In this document: positions 30,993 through 43,017 of the stretch, piece by piece
How the letters are laid out: every line of letters begins with the position of its first letter
Position numbering within the stretch: the stretch's first letter is position 1
Program-made: the position numbers and the translations under genes
DNA from: Bimuria novae-zelandiae CBS 107.79
Lineage: Eukaryota > Ascomycota > Dothideomycetes > Pleosporales > Didymosphaeriaceae
Assembly (NCBI GenBank): GCA_010015655.1
Contig: ML976657.1
Span: forward strand, 1,854,085 to 1,905,436
Direction of reading: 5' to 3'
DNA: 51,352 nt
Notes under the pieces: generated by a model
Told to the model about the DNA's origin: nothing
Databases searched by the model: none
The model's input: the letters and a program-made list of their open reading frames with translations, nothing else

Positions 30993-32920
30993 AGTGGTGT
31001 TGGGAAGAGGTCGTGATTAAGCAACTGTGCCTCAAGTTGGATGCGTGAAACTCGACGTACAAGAATGCAACGTCGGCAAGGAGGGCAAACCAGATCGAGC
31101 ACAAGTTCAATGGCCGCAGGGCCCGGTTGGTGGATATGCAGGGTGTGCCGACGGGAGACAGCAGTCGTTCAGTAGCTGCGCACGCGACTGCAAGGCTGCA
31201 CAACAGGTTACACCAACGATCAAGGGAAGATGCGCCACGCTTTGTCGGTCGCAACAATTTGGTAGAGCGTCGCGCACAGTTCAATACACGTCCTTTGGTG
31301 AGGCAGCAAGGAGGAGTTGTTGGAAGGTCGCTTTCAAGCGCGGGCGCGTGGCTGTACGCGCAGATAGCGAGCGAGCGCGATGCTGGACGCAAGGAAAACT
31401 GCCAAGTAGCGTATAATATATGCCTCGCACACTGTAGAGCACGCGCAGCGGTGCAAATCGCAGCGGAGAGTTTAGGGTTTTGCGGAGTCGAACGGTTGAC
31501 AGTGGTCGACGAGGCGAATAGTAGCGCGATCAGGCGGGCGGCTCGGGCGCGTCACTGGCGATGGTCCATGGGCGGCGCAGAAAGCGAGGGATGGTAACGC
31601 GCAAGGAAATTCGTCGGAGGTGCGACCAGCAGTTCTCAGGACATCACGGCGGCGGATGGCTGCGTGGGCGGAGGTGAGTTGTCGTGGTTGTCGGCGGTGA
31701 AGCTGGCGACGGGAACTTGGAATCGGGGCAGCGAGACTGGGCGCTTGGGTGGTCTCCGCTTGGGCCACGCGCTAGCGAAACGCTTGCTGCGGGATGAGCA
31801 AGAGCGACCGGACTCCACACGCAACACCATTCCAAGCCTCTGCCACAGGGCTAGCTTGTCACCAGGTCGGCACACGCGCTGCCAATCCTGTATCCTCTTT
31901 CGCTATCTACTCACACTCGAGACGGTCTCGATTGCGGTGCAGAGCTGGTGGACGGCTATCGCGGTACCATTGCAAAGGTCGACACGAAATTCACGCGCTA
32001 TCCCAAACAGGAAGCGCGAGGTCTGTGCTCGTGGCCCCTGCATCTACTGCACGAACACTTGTCAATCCTGACCACTCCGGCTGCCAACGCCATGCGACAC
32101 TTCGGAAAGTCACAGCGAGCGTTGTGCCGTATGGATTGCTGTCCTCAACGTCTCCACCAGCCTACTGCGCCGTGAGAACCAGCAGGATCGCTTGCCAGCT
32201 GATTGTATACGTAGACGGCTGCTATTCGCTCCACCTCACCTGAGGCCACCCTCTGGCGAGACACTGGAGTATACTTTGCCCGTTAGCTACCGTTCTAGCG
32301 CTTCTTGTGATCTTGATTCGAGAAAAGGAGCTTTGTTTATTTGTTTACCAACGCGAGTCTATCCACGTTGCCCGATGTCTTTCCCTCCTTTTTCACCCTT
32401 CGTTTTCGTCTTGTGTCGAATGGCCGTTTGAACCTGCATCACACCTTCATTTCTCCATTGCGAGCCCCGCATCGTTGAAACCCAATAAGGTCGTCGACAT
32501 GTCGCGCTTGGCCTAAGGCGTCTCGCTTGACGCGCTCCATCACACACCAATATTTACACACCCCACGTCGTGTCCGCATCCGGCTATGTGACGAGAGCTT
32601 CGCCTAAAATCATTTTGCCATTGGCCACTTTTTGGAAAGTCTCACCATTCACGTTGCATCTAGACCGCATGTGAGGTTGTGGGGTACATTGTCGATACTG
32701 CAAGCGTCTGCGATCCGCCACTCCTCTCGCCTAGATGTACACGCGGACAGTCTTCTGTGTAAGCCTCAGGGACCAAAGTCAAGCCTCCTATTCACGTTGA
32801 TCGATTCGAGAAGAAGGCTGGTTTCTCACTATCCTTATGCCAGGGCTGAATACAGAGCCTCGATTTTGTTTTGGAAGAGATCATACGTCCTCCTTCGGTC
32901 TGGCGATCCTTTTCCTAGCC
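30993..32920. other. Long upstream region of the minus-strand gene
   Basis: This 1.9-kb stretch shows overlapping frames on both strands (up to 184 codons) but none with domain-like content, a signal peptide or consistent introns. It probably includes the promoter and a long leader of the 29112-30992 gene. CT-rich and Trp-poor segments near 32,340-32,460 look like leader sequence on the plus strand, without a gene to follow. Confidence 0.45.
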
Positions 32921-33664
32921 TCACAAGACTCTTCTCTTGACCAACAATGAAGACAAAGTCCCGCTGTATGTGCGCCGACTCTGGTATCGACCTCCTTCAC
33001 CTTGGTCCAAATCGAACCAAGCATGCTTGTATGAGGTCGTTGACACTTCAGCAATGAGCAAGGGGTTGATGCGCTTGTCACCACCACCAAGTGCTGTCTT
33101 CACGATAGGATGGTCGCTAACTTTGCTCCAAGTCTCTGAAAGACAAGAGCCTCCCGCTCGTACATCCTTGCAATTCACGTTGTGCAAAGCATCAATATGA
33201 CACTCGAGGGCAAATCGCCGCGTGAGCACAGCGAGCTACCGGGTCTGTCAGTGGGACGTCATCATTGCACTGCGGCCCGCATGAATCATACAGTGGGTCC
33301 GGGTAGCTGGTATAGTAATTTCTTGATCCGTTTGATCCACGTACCTTCCGCCCAGTCTTGATCGCAGCTGCCACCAGGATCACATATTTCACGTCGCTGA
33401 GGCCTTGGGAGGCAACAGCTTCACATCTACGCTCAGGGCTTTGCCTAGGATCTCACCAAACCACCATGGTCCCTTGTAGATCGCATTGACGAACCCACTC
33501 ACAGATACACTGACGAAGCCCTCGGTGTATTCTGCGCTCCTGGGGACGCATGTAAACGAATTCAAGAGCAGGCGCTTTGCCAGCGCGTCTAGTTTGCGTA
33601 CGAGTAGCGTTTCTGAAGCTGGATTGTCGGTTTGGAAGATCACGGTGCAGTGAGGCTTAACCAA
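32921..33664 (-). CDS. Hypothetical three-exon protein, 193 residues
   Basis: I infer this gene from three minus-strand frame segments that join in phase. Exon 1 is 33664-33457, ending TTT-G before GTGAGA. Exon 2 is 33403-33345, ending AAG before a strong GTACGT donor. Exon 3 is 33235-32921. The second intron (109 nt) has a CTGAC branch site about 14 nt from its TAG acceptor, which is good support; the first (53 nt) uses a weaker AAG acceptor. The product has no signal peptide and no domain I recognise. Visible features are KGPWWFG at the exon 1/2 join, VKYVILVAAAIKTGRK, and DHPIVKTALGGGDKRINPL. A 37-nt GT...AG stretch near the end leaves the C-terminus uncertain. It may be a lineage-specific gene. 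Confidence 0.42.
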
Positions 33665-34220
33665 AGATGAATAACAAATGCAGGGTATAGATTTCGGAAA
33701 TATTAAGGCGTGCCAAAGCTGGTTCTTTCAGTGCAGTGTGCGGGGCTTTCGACGGACCGATTCATCTCGGACAAAAGATCTGTTGACGGTGTCGATTGGG
33801 CTGCGGGCTGTGGAGCGGGAGATCTATGAGAGATCGAGGGTAGCTTCGATGATGGGTGCGGCGTTGGTGTGGTTTTGGGTGGTGGGACATAGGTGACTTG
33901 AGTGGCGTGCAGTTGTGGAGACGTGTTTTGTGGGCGGTTCGCGTGAACGATGTAGAAGGGGTGTGCACCTAGGTAGGATGTGGGGTGTGCAGGGTTGAGG
34001 TTTTGACTGGCGCATGGATGGACCTGGTGGTGCGTGAGCTAAACTCGACCGCTGCTTACTGAAGGACTATTGCTCTTGCGTCACTCTCCACTAGGTACAA
34101 GGCCAGTGAGCAATGACTTGAGCCATCGGACGATGTGAAAAATTTGGTAGATCCAATAGGTGCGTGCAGCTATTGTACACGAGAATCATAAAACAGTGAA
34201 AGTAGAACCATTCATCCATA
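33665..34220. other. Intergenic region
   Basis: No supported gene. Overlapping minus frames (33762-34015) are His/Pro/Ser-rich shadows of a GT-rich plus-strand tract at about 33,860-33,990. Confidence 0.45.
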
Positions 34221-35451
34221 CTAGTCGCGATCATTGCCAACAGCCAAATCGACGGCCTCTTCCCTAGAGTATCCCATCTGTAGGTAATACCACTTGTCGA
34301 ACAAGAACATTGAACACTTGAACATGAAAATGCATAAAAAGCACATCGGCGTATGCATTGTGGCGATGACGATGACGCTGAACAAAAGTGCGCAGAAGAT
34401 GAGGATCTGGCGGAATGCGACGGAGGATGGTTGGCGCCCCAGGAGGCCGTTGGTCATGCTTTTGCGGGAATTGTAAGACTCAGTCAGTATGCTGGGCGCT
34501 CAATGAAAGGAAGAGACGCTTACAATGGTGCAGACTCCTTCTCCAGAGCCAACTCCTCGTCATTGGACAATACGACGTGTGTTCGCATACGGGCGTATGT
34601 GTAAGCCACCAAAGACACAAACAGCAAAGCCGTCAAGATCTCGGAGTTGCTGACGTAGCGTGTATATGGTGCATGTGTATATTTATAGCGAAGCCACAAC
34701 AGCCAGAGCGCATTGTCGAAGAGCGAGATGTAAGCCAGTCTGACCCCGGCGTCTTCCTAAGGTAAGTAGTGCGGTCCATACGGGTGACTCAGTCCACCTT
34801 CTTCAATACATATAGTGTCCGTGGAAGTGACCGTCCAGACGGTTTGACCGATCTCGTTCACAATAGTGCGAGAGCCCTGTGGCGATTAGAACTGGAGGAC
34901 ATGTGCGTCAGGAAATTTGTGCTCACCTCGTGGAAGTACAAGTCCTCGTAGAAGCCCAGATAGCTACAGCTCCAAAAACTCGCCTCGATCAGGAACCACA
35001 TCCACACCGGCCTTCCGAATGAGCCTCATACGAAAGGAACCCAATATAGCGACGGCAAGACCGCGAGTCCTGAGAAAACCGAAAGGCACTGTACGGTCAC
35101 AGCCAAAGCACAGCTTGTGAAGAGGGTCCATCGTTTCCGTTTCCGTGGATTCCTGCCATACACAAGGAGAATGACGAAGATGACGAAAGCGAAAGTCCCG
35201 TACAGAGGGGTATTCGGTAGTTCGAGGAGATCTTTCTGCACGCACTGGGGAGCAGTGTCTTGTTGTCGTGGGGGAAAATCCCATGGACAGCTTTTGATCT
35301 TCCATTCATCGTGCTACATTCTGCCATGAATCGCAATCCAAAACAAGGTAAGAGATATCCAAAGGATTATGTTCATATTTATGCCGTGCCAGTCCGAAAA
35401 TTGGCTTAGCGGTATTCGCTCCATGATGTTAGAGCTCGCTGCGAGAGGCAT
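34221..35451 (-). pseudogene. Polytopic membrane-protein gene with a nonsense codon
   Basis: Several minus-strand segments encode hydrophobic helices and are joined by good introns. The last two joins are convincing: FYEDLYFHE, then GSRTIVNEIGQTVW, then EDAGVRLAYISLFDNALWLL; and EKESAP to MTNGLLGRQ across a GTAAGC intron with a CTGAC branch site. The exon at 35241-35029 carries the helices TFAFVIFVILLVYG and WTLFTSCALAVTV. A TGA at 35026-35028 interrupts the frame inside this exon, after which the same frame continues as another helix (WMWFLIEASFW). A first exon at 35451-35320 (ends WISLTLFWIAIHG) cannot be joined in phase to the next. The C-terminus (34457-34221) has two more helices. I do not recognise the family. 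Either this is a decaying gene or I have missed an intron. Confidence 0.45.
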
Positions 35452-36504
35452 GAGGATTTCGGAGGTGTGCAAGCGTAGATGCGGTCGAAAGTACAAGGTC
35501 CAAGCTGTGGAAGCTTTATTTGTGTAGAGGGCTTCTCTCACTACCAATATTGGGCCACTGCGGTGTACCGGCAAATGGGTCGGTTGACAAAATGGTATTT
35601 GATGTTGAATAACTGAACCAAGGTTAGACCAAGTGGACCCAAGGTGTCCGAAACGCGATTTACGAATAATTCCTTTTGGTGGGAAGCCCCTCCGCCGCGT
35701 CAATGAAAGGAATATGAGGGGGTTTTATTAATATCGTGTCAGCGGTTGGTATGTGGCTGTGGTTGTTGCTGGTTGCTTTTGCTGGAGATTCCGGCTTCAT
35801 AACGGCACCCGACGCTTCATAACAGCATGTAGACAGACTTCGCAAAGGCCGTCGTCGACGATCATAAAGTCGGCGTCGGGATCATACAATCGGCTTAGAA
35901 TCTCTAGGTGGGGGCGCTTCCGGTCTCTGTCCACGCATCTAGGCGTACGCCGTTCTCACGCAGGCTCTCAGCTGCTTACGTAACCAGCCGGCGAATGAAT
36001 GGGCGAGCCAGGAGGTGAAAGCGACGTCCAGATGACCGCGGACGGGCAATTGCTAGTACCAAAAACGGTCCCCTATTCTATAATCAGTACATCTTGTGTG
36101 AATAATATAGGTCTTTGAAGAGGAAACTGACCACTAAGCCAAGCAACCATCGAGTCCCTCAGCCAGACGACCAACCGCACGATCACGAAGAGAAGAATAT
36201 CCCCTCAAAGAATTCTTCAAACTATATGCCGCAATGATGCGGAGTAGCGAAAGAATATCATCCATGATTAATGATGAATAGCGATGGTTAATGGATGAAG
36301 AAGAAGAATTGAACCTACGGACCAGAAACTTGCCTACATGTGCTGTTTACTAAGATTAAAGAAAGAGTGATGAACCTATACGCTCTTCCTCTATTGACAC
36401 AGGTGGCGCCTATCTGAATAGCGTATACAACTTCTTCATAGCTAGAGTTGGGAAACATCTATCGTGCACCGCATTTAGCACTAGAATGTTTTGTAAGCCC
36501 TGTG
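35452..36504. other. Intergenic region
   Basis: No supported gene. It contains probable promoter sequence of the minus-strand membrane-protein gene and mildly AT-rich DNA at 36,060-36,420, with no clear repeat. Confidence 0.45.
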
Positions 36505-36870
36505 TGCATGGTGTATCCTGGGTCAACTCGACCTACAATACAGAGACAGTTCTTCGCTATCATCTATGATCCTAGGAGTACAAGTGTTCAAGTTTAGGAA
36601 CCGAGATTAGCCACCAACAAAAGAATTACCCCCACGTGCATCATGTATCCTGGGGCAACTCGACCTGCGATAGAAACGCAGTTCTTTGGCGTCCTCTTAG
36701 AGCCTGGTATGACCAGGGTCTGCGTCCGAGACCAAGAATGATTACCACCAGTAGATGTTGACAACAAGTGTATTATACATCCTGGGGTACCTCGGCCCCA
36801 ATTACAGACACAGTTCCTTGCCATCATCAACGACCCTGGGGGTACACGTGTCTGAGTGCGACATCAAGCT
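36505..36870 (+). repeat. Three-copy degenerate tandem repeat, 132-bp period
   Basis: Units start at 36505 (TGCATGGTGTATCCTGGG), 36637 (TGCATCATGTATCCTGGG) and about 36769 (TGTATTATACATCCTGGG). Each contains a CTCGAC/CTCGGC word, then AC(A/G)CAGTTC, then a C-C-T-(A/G)-G-G/C-C-T-G-G tract and a GTCTGNGT-like end. The period of exactly 132 bp equals 44 codons, and a minus-strand frame (36830-36594) runs across two units. The last unit ends about 60 bp from the stop of the rhodopsin-like gene. Confidence 0.8.
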
Positions 36871-36932
36871 TCAACCCGCGTCGGGAGACATATCATTAGA
36901 CTACCTACTGCTCTGCATCATAAGCCACCACA

Positions 36933-38398
36933 CTATACACCCGTGAAAGATTTCGCGATCTTGTCGCTACTCGCATCTTCACTTTTGATGCTGACATGCG
37001 TGGACACCATGATTTTGTTCGCCTCCAACGAGTTCTGCGCGCCATGAGACGCTTGCAGATTCTGCAGATTCACGTCTGTGCTTGATCTGACAATGTGCTC
37101 TTCGCTCTCGTTGTCCCCGAACGTCATGTTGCCCGTTACATCGCGCGTGCTTTGCGCCTGCCGGCTACGGTTTGATGCGCTTGCACCACCGCCACCGATG
37201 GTGACGAATCCGCTTCCGTGCACTTTATAGGCTTTGTTGCTGGTGGAGCAATTTGTGGTCGGCAGCCATGGCGCGAACCAGACTTTGAGAAGAGGGAAGA
37301 CCATGGGTAGGTTTGTGGTGATGACGGCGATGAACGTTTCACGTGTACCCCAAGCTGCCGCGAGCTGTCCCCCTTGCTCAGGGTCCTGGAGAACGCTTGA
37401 TTAGATAATGTCACAAGAATCGCTAGGAAGTATACACCGGAATCTGCAGTCTGTAGGGCAGGACTCACCACTAGAACGAAGACGCTCTTCAACGTCGCGC
37501 AGACAATGATGAGCACCCCTGCACTTAGCACTAGTGTCGCAGCAAGCTTCTTGATAAGCTTCAAGCTCGACTGCCACAACATCGGTATCGGTATCAGAAC
37601 GAGATATGCGTCGGTCACTACGTTTGTGACGAACATGACCCAGACGATCGGTATCGAGATGGCTGCCTGGCAGACGTTTCCGGGATCGGGATTAATCTGC
37701 CAGTAGTGGTTGAATGGCCGACAGGAAATAAATATCGTCAAGAGAAGGGTGATGAATGTTGACCCGATCAAACCCAATGCGATGTAGATGTGCATGCGGA
37801 ACTTCTCCAGACCATTCTGTTTGTGCTGCTTTAGCGGATTTGAAGAGCAGATTGTTACTAGCCAGACTTACCATAAGCCGGAAATAGAAGAAAGTCACAC
37901 AAAACTTGAGTGTCCAGAGCAGACATGCTGCTGAAGTCCAGCCGGCGACTTGTATCTTGGATCCAAGCACTCTGGAGATCGTGTCAGTTGTGCCATTGAC
38001 TAGTGCGCGTTCCAAGTGCGTGTTTCCGTGCGTAATAAATAATACGTAGAATATTGGCGTAATTACCTCATCGCATACTCCGGATTGTCATGTGTGAGTG
38101 AGCTTCGCTCTTCGGGCGTCATGCCATTGTTGGCGAGACCGTGAGCTGCAGCCCCCAAGTTGTAGCCAAGACTACATTGTACCGTATAGATCAGCTATGT
38201 AGGACCCATCAGTTTATGCTCATCTTGCAGTGAAGCACGTCGAAAGGGTGTACGAACCACTGCAAACCATATCAGGTAGTCGTCGGCTCGCAAATCCCGA
38301 ATTCCCACAGCTTTAACTCGGGCATATGTTCGGAGAATCGTGAAGGAGACGCCCAAACTGTACAGCGTCCACAGCTCTACGATCTGGCTGTTAACCAT
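36933..38398 (-). CDS. Fungal rhodopsin-like seven-helix integral membrane protein
   Basis: Five exons join in phase: 38398-38258, 38194-38067, 37971-37872, 37816-37469 and 37385-36933, giving 389 residues. It belongs to the large ascomycete family of integral membrane proteins with a rhodopsin-like domain (the PTH11/SAT4-related group). Family marks are R-(A)-D-D-Y-L near residue 37-42 after TM1, LAxNGM (loop), VAGWTSAACLLWTLKFC with FFYFRLM, FISCRPFNHYWQINPDPGNVCQ (Cys pair region) and VTDAYLVLIPIPMLW. It continues through R-E-T-F-I-A-V-I-T-T-N-L-P-M to a cytoplasmic Gly/Ser-rich tail. Introns 2 and 3 and the 37386-37468 intron each have CTGAC- or CTAAT-like branch sites. Many family members are candidate receptors, but no ligand can be inferred. 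Confidence 0.88.
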
Positions 38399-39976
38399 AA
38401 TGATCGTCGGTCGTAAGGATATTTTATTTAGCTGTTCGGGAATCTCAGAGGGGGTGTGGTGATGATGAAATCGTCGTTCATATCAAGCCCCTGGGTCAAC
38501 TCTGGGTAAACAGACTGCTTAATAAGATGCCCCAAACTGCTGTTGTGTAGCAGGTTTCCCCCATTCTCTCAACGGGAGAGAGCCGAGCCGCCTCTGACTT
38601 CACCTCCACATGGGAGCTGCCTCAAGGATAGTGAAGGGTTGCTTTGTCCGCATCAAGCTGGGTCGGTCTCCACACGAATGTAGGCGGGAAGATAGACACA
38701 TCCAATGGGACCGCGTGGTCATCTCCGCGCGTCGCATGAATGGTGTCGGGAGTAAGGCGCAAAACAGTAACAACTACGTCCCAGGAATGTATCGCCTCCT
38801 TGCTCGGTTCGATCGTGATCCTGGAACAGAAATTATCCCTGAGATGGGTCCCTACTAGCGTGGAGATGGCGATCTTTTCTTGGTCTAGCTCGCGGTAGCC
38901 AGAACACATGGATGCTCTAGCCTCAACCCCCTGCGGACACCAGTCGAGGAACCTCGCGGCTGTCTGCCGACATGTCGAACTCTGGTGGAAGGGTCGCGGC
39001 CCGGAGCGAAGCTAGCAATGCACCATGGCAATTTGGAGTACCACACTTAAGATATGCGAGAGTATACCATGTCGACACGCGGCTTTACGCGGATCTGTAG
39101 CACGATATGATCTTCCAGATGCTCCAAAAATTCCTTGACCGGGTTACTACGGGAGATGAACTATTGGTTACCAGGCCGGTAGAAAGAGCGAACGAACGAT
39201 GCCCAACGGGAAGATATCGCGATTTAGCGCCATTAGTCGCCACTCAGTTGGGTCAGTTGGCCGGCAGGCTCCCCTCGAAGGGAAAAGTTCGACCCAAGAA
39301 AACCAGATGTTTCGCATGAGGGTACGGTAGATATTTGAGATTACTAAATACGCCGTCCACCTTAGCTCCTCCTCCTATTCGTTAGAATCATCTAAAAGTG
39401 GAGAATAGTGGAAAGAAACGCGTTAAGTAGATGGTTCTCAGGAATAGTAAAAAGGAGTCCAGACTAACAATGTACTCGGAAATCTCGAAAACCTGTAGAA
39501 TAGTATGTTGTACAGCGTGCATGGCGACAACGCGGATACCATTCGAGGCATGCAACATTGAAAATCTACATGCGATCCATCTCCACACGAGGCGACGCGC
39601 CAATGACACATTGCGAGAGTTATGCAAGCTTCTGGGAATACGAATGGCGTCTGCTGGGTACCTGGCTTCGGTAATACTAACGTCTTTCAACGATTCAGGG
39701 GAGACCTAGAACATGCCGGCAGTGCGCGGCGACTCCACCACCGTGCACAGCCCAGCATTCAGGGTCCGCGTGCATACACAGCCCAGCATTCGGGGTACGA
39801 GGAGCTCACCCTCATCCGATGTCGAGCTTCTGCCCCTCTGAGATGGCTACGAAATCTCCGTTCACGCCTTCCGTTCTCGGAAGGATTTCCACGTTTGTTT
39901 AAAAGCTTATCTCCCAACCCTCGGAAACTCTACAACAACCTACATAATTTGTTTGTTCCTTCTTTGTTTCTGAAGC
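38399..39976. other. Intergenic region with a short direct repeat
   Basis: No gene is supported in this 1.6-kb divergent interval; frames such as 38622-38909 (minus) have no recognisable content. A 20-bp motif CACAGCCCAGCATTC(A/G)GGGT occurs twice at 39746 and 39777 (31-bp spacing). The region between 39,340 and 39,600 is mildly AT-rich. A CT-rich leader precedes the oxidase start. Confidence 0.45.
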
Positions 39977-41646
39977 ATGTTCTTCCGCTTAGTGGCGCCG
40001 TTAGCTGTAACAGCTTGGGCGGTAGCATCTGTACTCTCGCTTGTCTCAGCCGGACCTACTTCCGCAGACGTGTTCCCCAGAACCCCTGCATCAGGCATCG
40101 ATGTGAAGCAGCTTGCGAAATACCTCAGCAAAACTGCTCAGATCTACCTCCCGAACGACACACAATTCGACACGCTCACGGTTCGATGGTCCAACCTAGA
40201 AAGGCCAACCGCTAGTGTCGTCGTCGTCCCCGGCACTGAGCAGGACGTTTCAAAGATCGTGAGTGCTTCCACCAATCGAATGCAGGACGCTCGTGAACCG
40301 CAGACTGATACCAGTCATTCAGGTCGGGTTCGCATACAAGGCAAACATTCCCATCCTTGCCTGGAATGGTCACCATGGCAGTCTCGTCTCGCTTGGAAAG
40401 ATGGACTACGGCATTGCCATCTCCCTAAACCAACTCAACTCTCTCCAGATTTCCAAGGATACAAAGACGGCGACCGTCGGCGGTGGCATCAACTCGCACA
40501 GCCTAACCGTTGCTCTCTGGAATGCAGGCAAGCAAGCCGTCACCGGAACCTGCGAATGCGTCAGCTACTTGGGACCTGCCCTGGGTGGTGGACACGGTTG
40601 GCTTCAGGGTCACCACGGCCTCATCTCCGACCAATTCGTTTCCATGAACGTCGTGCTCGCGAACGGAACGCTCACGACGATTAACAAGAACTCGGACCTG
40701 TGGTGGGGCATGCTTGGCGCAGGCCACAACTTCGGCATCGTCACTTCAGTGACGACTCAGATCTACGACATCGAGCAGCCCAACTGGGCCATCGAGACCC
40801 TCGTCTTCAGCGGCGATAAGGTCGAGGAGGTCTACGCCGCCGCCAACGAGCACATCATCCAGAACGGCACCCAGGCCAGCGACATCATCAACTGGTCATA
40901 CTGGCTCAACGACCCAACGCTCGATGCCGAAAAGGTACGCCCCCCTATCCAATCTCCTGAGTTCTCACCGAATTCACCTACTTCGCATCCAACTAACACC
41001 CTCCCAGCCCGTAATAGTAATGTTCATCCTCCAAGAAGGCACCACCACCATCTCCCCGCAATACACCGCGCCCTTCCACGCTCTCTCTCCCTTAGCCTCC
41101 ACCCCCCAATCAGGCACCTACCTCGACCTCGGCGCCTGGACCAACATCGCCCTCGCTTCGCCCCCCTGCCAAGACTTCGGCTTCAACAACCCCCGCTTCC
41201 CCATCTACATCCCCACCTACAACACCACCGCGCAACGCCTCGCGTACGACCTGTACGCCTCCGCCGTCGGCGGTGCATCCTCCCCTTACACAAACTCCAT
41301 CTTCATGTTCGAAGACTACTCTAGTGGTGGTGTGCGCGCGCGCGACGTGGGGGCGACGGCGTTTGGGTTTAGACAGGATCTGGTGCTCGCGGCGCCGCTG
41401 ATTATTTATGGGTCTACGGGCGCGGAGGAGGATAAGTATGTTAGCGACCTGGGGAATAAGTTGAGGGAGATTGTCCACGTGGGCACGGGGAGGGAAGAGT
41501 TGCATACGTATGTGAACTATGCGTTTGGGAATGAGGGGCCGGCGGCGTGGTATGGGCATGAGGCGTGGAGGCAGGAGCGGCTGAAGGCGCTGAAGAAGAA
41601 GTATGATCCTAAGGGGGTGTTTAGTTTTTATGCGCCGATTGCGTAG
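39977..41646 (+). CDS. Secreted FAD-linked oxidase (berberine bridge enzyme-like)
   Basis: Three exons (39977-40258, 40323-40934, 41008-41646) join in phase to give 510 residues. A signal peptide covers about residues 1-25. The FAD-binding domain of the vanillyl-alcohol oxidase fold is marked by W-N-G-H-H-G-S (W108-S114), where H111 or H112 is the likely 8-alpha-histidyl FAD ligand. T-C-E-C-V followed by L-G-P-A-L-G-G-G-H-G-W-L places C171 or C173 as the second covalent link. Bicovalent FAD is typical of this family. The C-terminal berberine-bridge motif is visible as N-Y-A-F-G-N-E followed by W-Y-G-H-E-A-W...L-K-x-K-Y-D-P-K-G-V-F. Such enzymes oxidise sugars, alcohols or secondary metabolites; substrate is unknown. 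It is divergent from the rhodopsin-like gene and convergent with allantoicase, with no secondary-metabolism core enzyme nearby. Confidence 0.92.
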
Positions 41647-41880
41647 GTGGAGGAATGGATATAGAGAGAGCTGGGAATATAACGCTTAACGATGTAATTC
41701 AATCCACACGCTGGATAATGTGTCACGAAAGTGCTTGAGCATTTGTTTCTGCTACGGAGGATCCCGATCGTGAAGGTACAAGGGCAGGTAAGACAATTCT
41801 ACTTGGCATCACCTTAGTCCTGCGTGTTACTCCAGGGAGCAGTACAGTGGCTGACTACCTACTTTGTTAGGCATATCGAC

Positions 41881-43017
41881 TCAAACATTCGTGCCAAACA
41901 CTCTGAACCGCTTCACACCACCATCTGGGATAATGACAAGCTTCGCATGCGTATACCCGCGTCCCTTGACCTCCTTCAACTCAGCCTTGTACACATGCTC
42001 CTTATCCGGCCCGCTCTTCTGCGGCTCCAGTATCTCTACCCACCCCTCACTCTCATGCCCGGGCTCCTTTCCCTCCTCGAACGCCCCCGCAAACACCTGC
42101 ACCTTCTGCGGAAAATTGCCCCTGAAATGCGCGGTATCGATAACAATGTGATCGATCTGGCCCTTGGTGCCGAGCTTCACAATCGTCCAATCGATATGCT
42201 CGCCGCGCGTGCGCTTCGTCTCCCACCCATCGCCCATATCCTTCCCGCGGCCGGGGAGCAGGAGATTATCCTTTGTGCCAAAGTGCTGATCCGAGCACGC
42301 CACCGCAACGCCGCCCATAACCGTCGCACTCAGCTCGAACACAGCGTCCGCGCTCGCCGGGAACACGGGCACCGCGACGCCAAACAGTCTGAACCGCGCG
42401 ATGCCGCCATCCGGATACATTAGCAAGCGTACATGCGTATACGCCTTCTCTGTAATCTGCTCGAGCAGCCACCCATGCCGCTGACTCGGCCCGCACTCCT
42501 GCTTCGCCAGGATGGTCTCCCAGCCCGCGAAGTCGGGCTTCGTGACGGCCTCCTCGCCCGCCGCGTCAGTCACGAAGCAGCCCTGCACGGCGATCTCGGG
42601 TGCGTGGTTCCCGTTGAAGAAGGCCGTGTCGATTTCCGCGCCCGCGACGCGTCCCGAGGCCACGCCGAGGCGCAGCACGACCCAATCCGCGGGCTGCGTG
42701 TTGTGACGGCGTGTCTCCCAGCCGTCGTACCAGGCGCCGGCGTGGGTGAAGACGCCCGGTTTGCGGATGGGCGGCGTCGGCGTAATTAGGTTCTCGGCAG
42801 CGGCGAACCATTCGTCAGAGAAGGCGAGGATTTTTGAGCCGAGGGGTGCGGAGATGAGATCTGTGGTAAATTAGTTCTGTGCAGGAGAATCAAGGGGAAA
42901 TGGCGTACCTATGTACTTTGACTTGAAAGTTGAGTCGATCTGGTCGGCAGGGATGCTGCGCGCGGCCGAGGTAGCTGTGTCTTTGACATCGTCCCGGCCG
43001 ACGGTACGGATTTCCAT
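41881..43017 (-). CDS. DAL2: Allantoicase
   Basis: Two exons (43017-42909 and 42860-41881; intron 42861-42908, 48 nt) give 362 residues, close to the usual 340-360. Allantoicase hydrolyses allantoate to ureidoglycolate and urea in purine-nitrogen salvage, in cytosol. The protein has the family's internal duplication: repeat 1 holds W-E-T-R-R then A-E-I-D-T-A-F-F-N-G-N (about 110-120), repeat 2 holds W-E-T-K-R then I-V-I-D-T-A-H-F-R-G-N (about 275-286). Each repeat ends with a Y-T-H-(V/A)-(R/K)-L-x-(M/I)-x-P-D-G-G-(I/V)-x-R-F-R-x-F-G block. The start at 43017 is chosen because the N-terminal exon gives D-Q-I-D-S-T-F-K-S-K-Y-I, a family-like start to the domain. Its promoter is only 335 bp long before the LINE begins. 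Confidence 0.94.

Noticed and set aside
39977..43017. Secondary-metabolite cluster around the FAD oxidase
   Set aside because: No polyketide synthase, NRPS, terpene cyclase, P450 or cluster regulator is present in the window.
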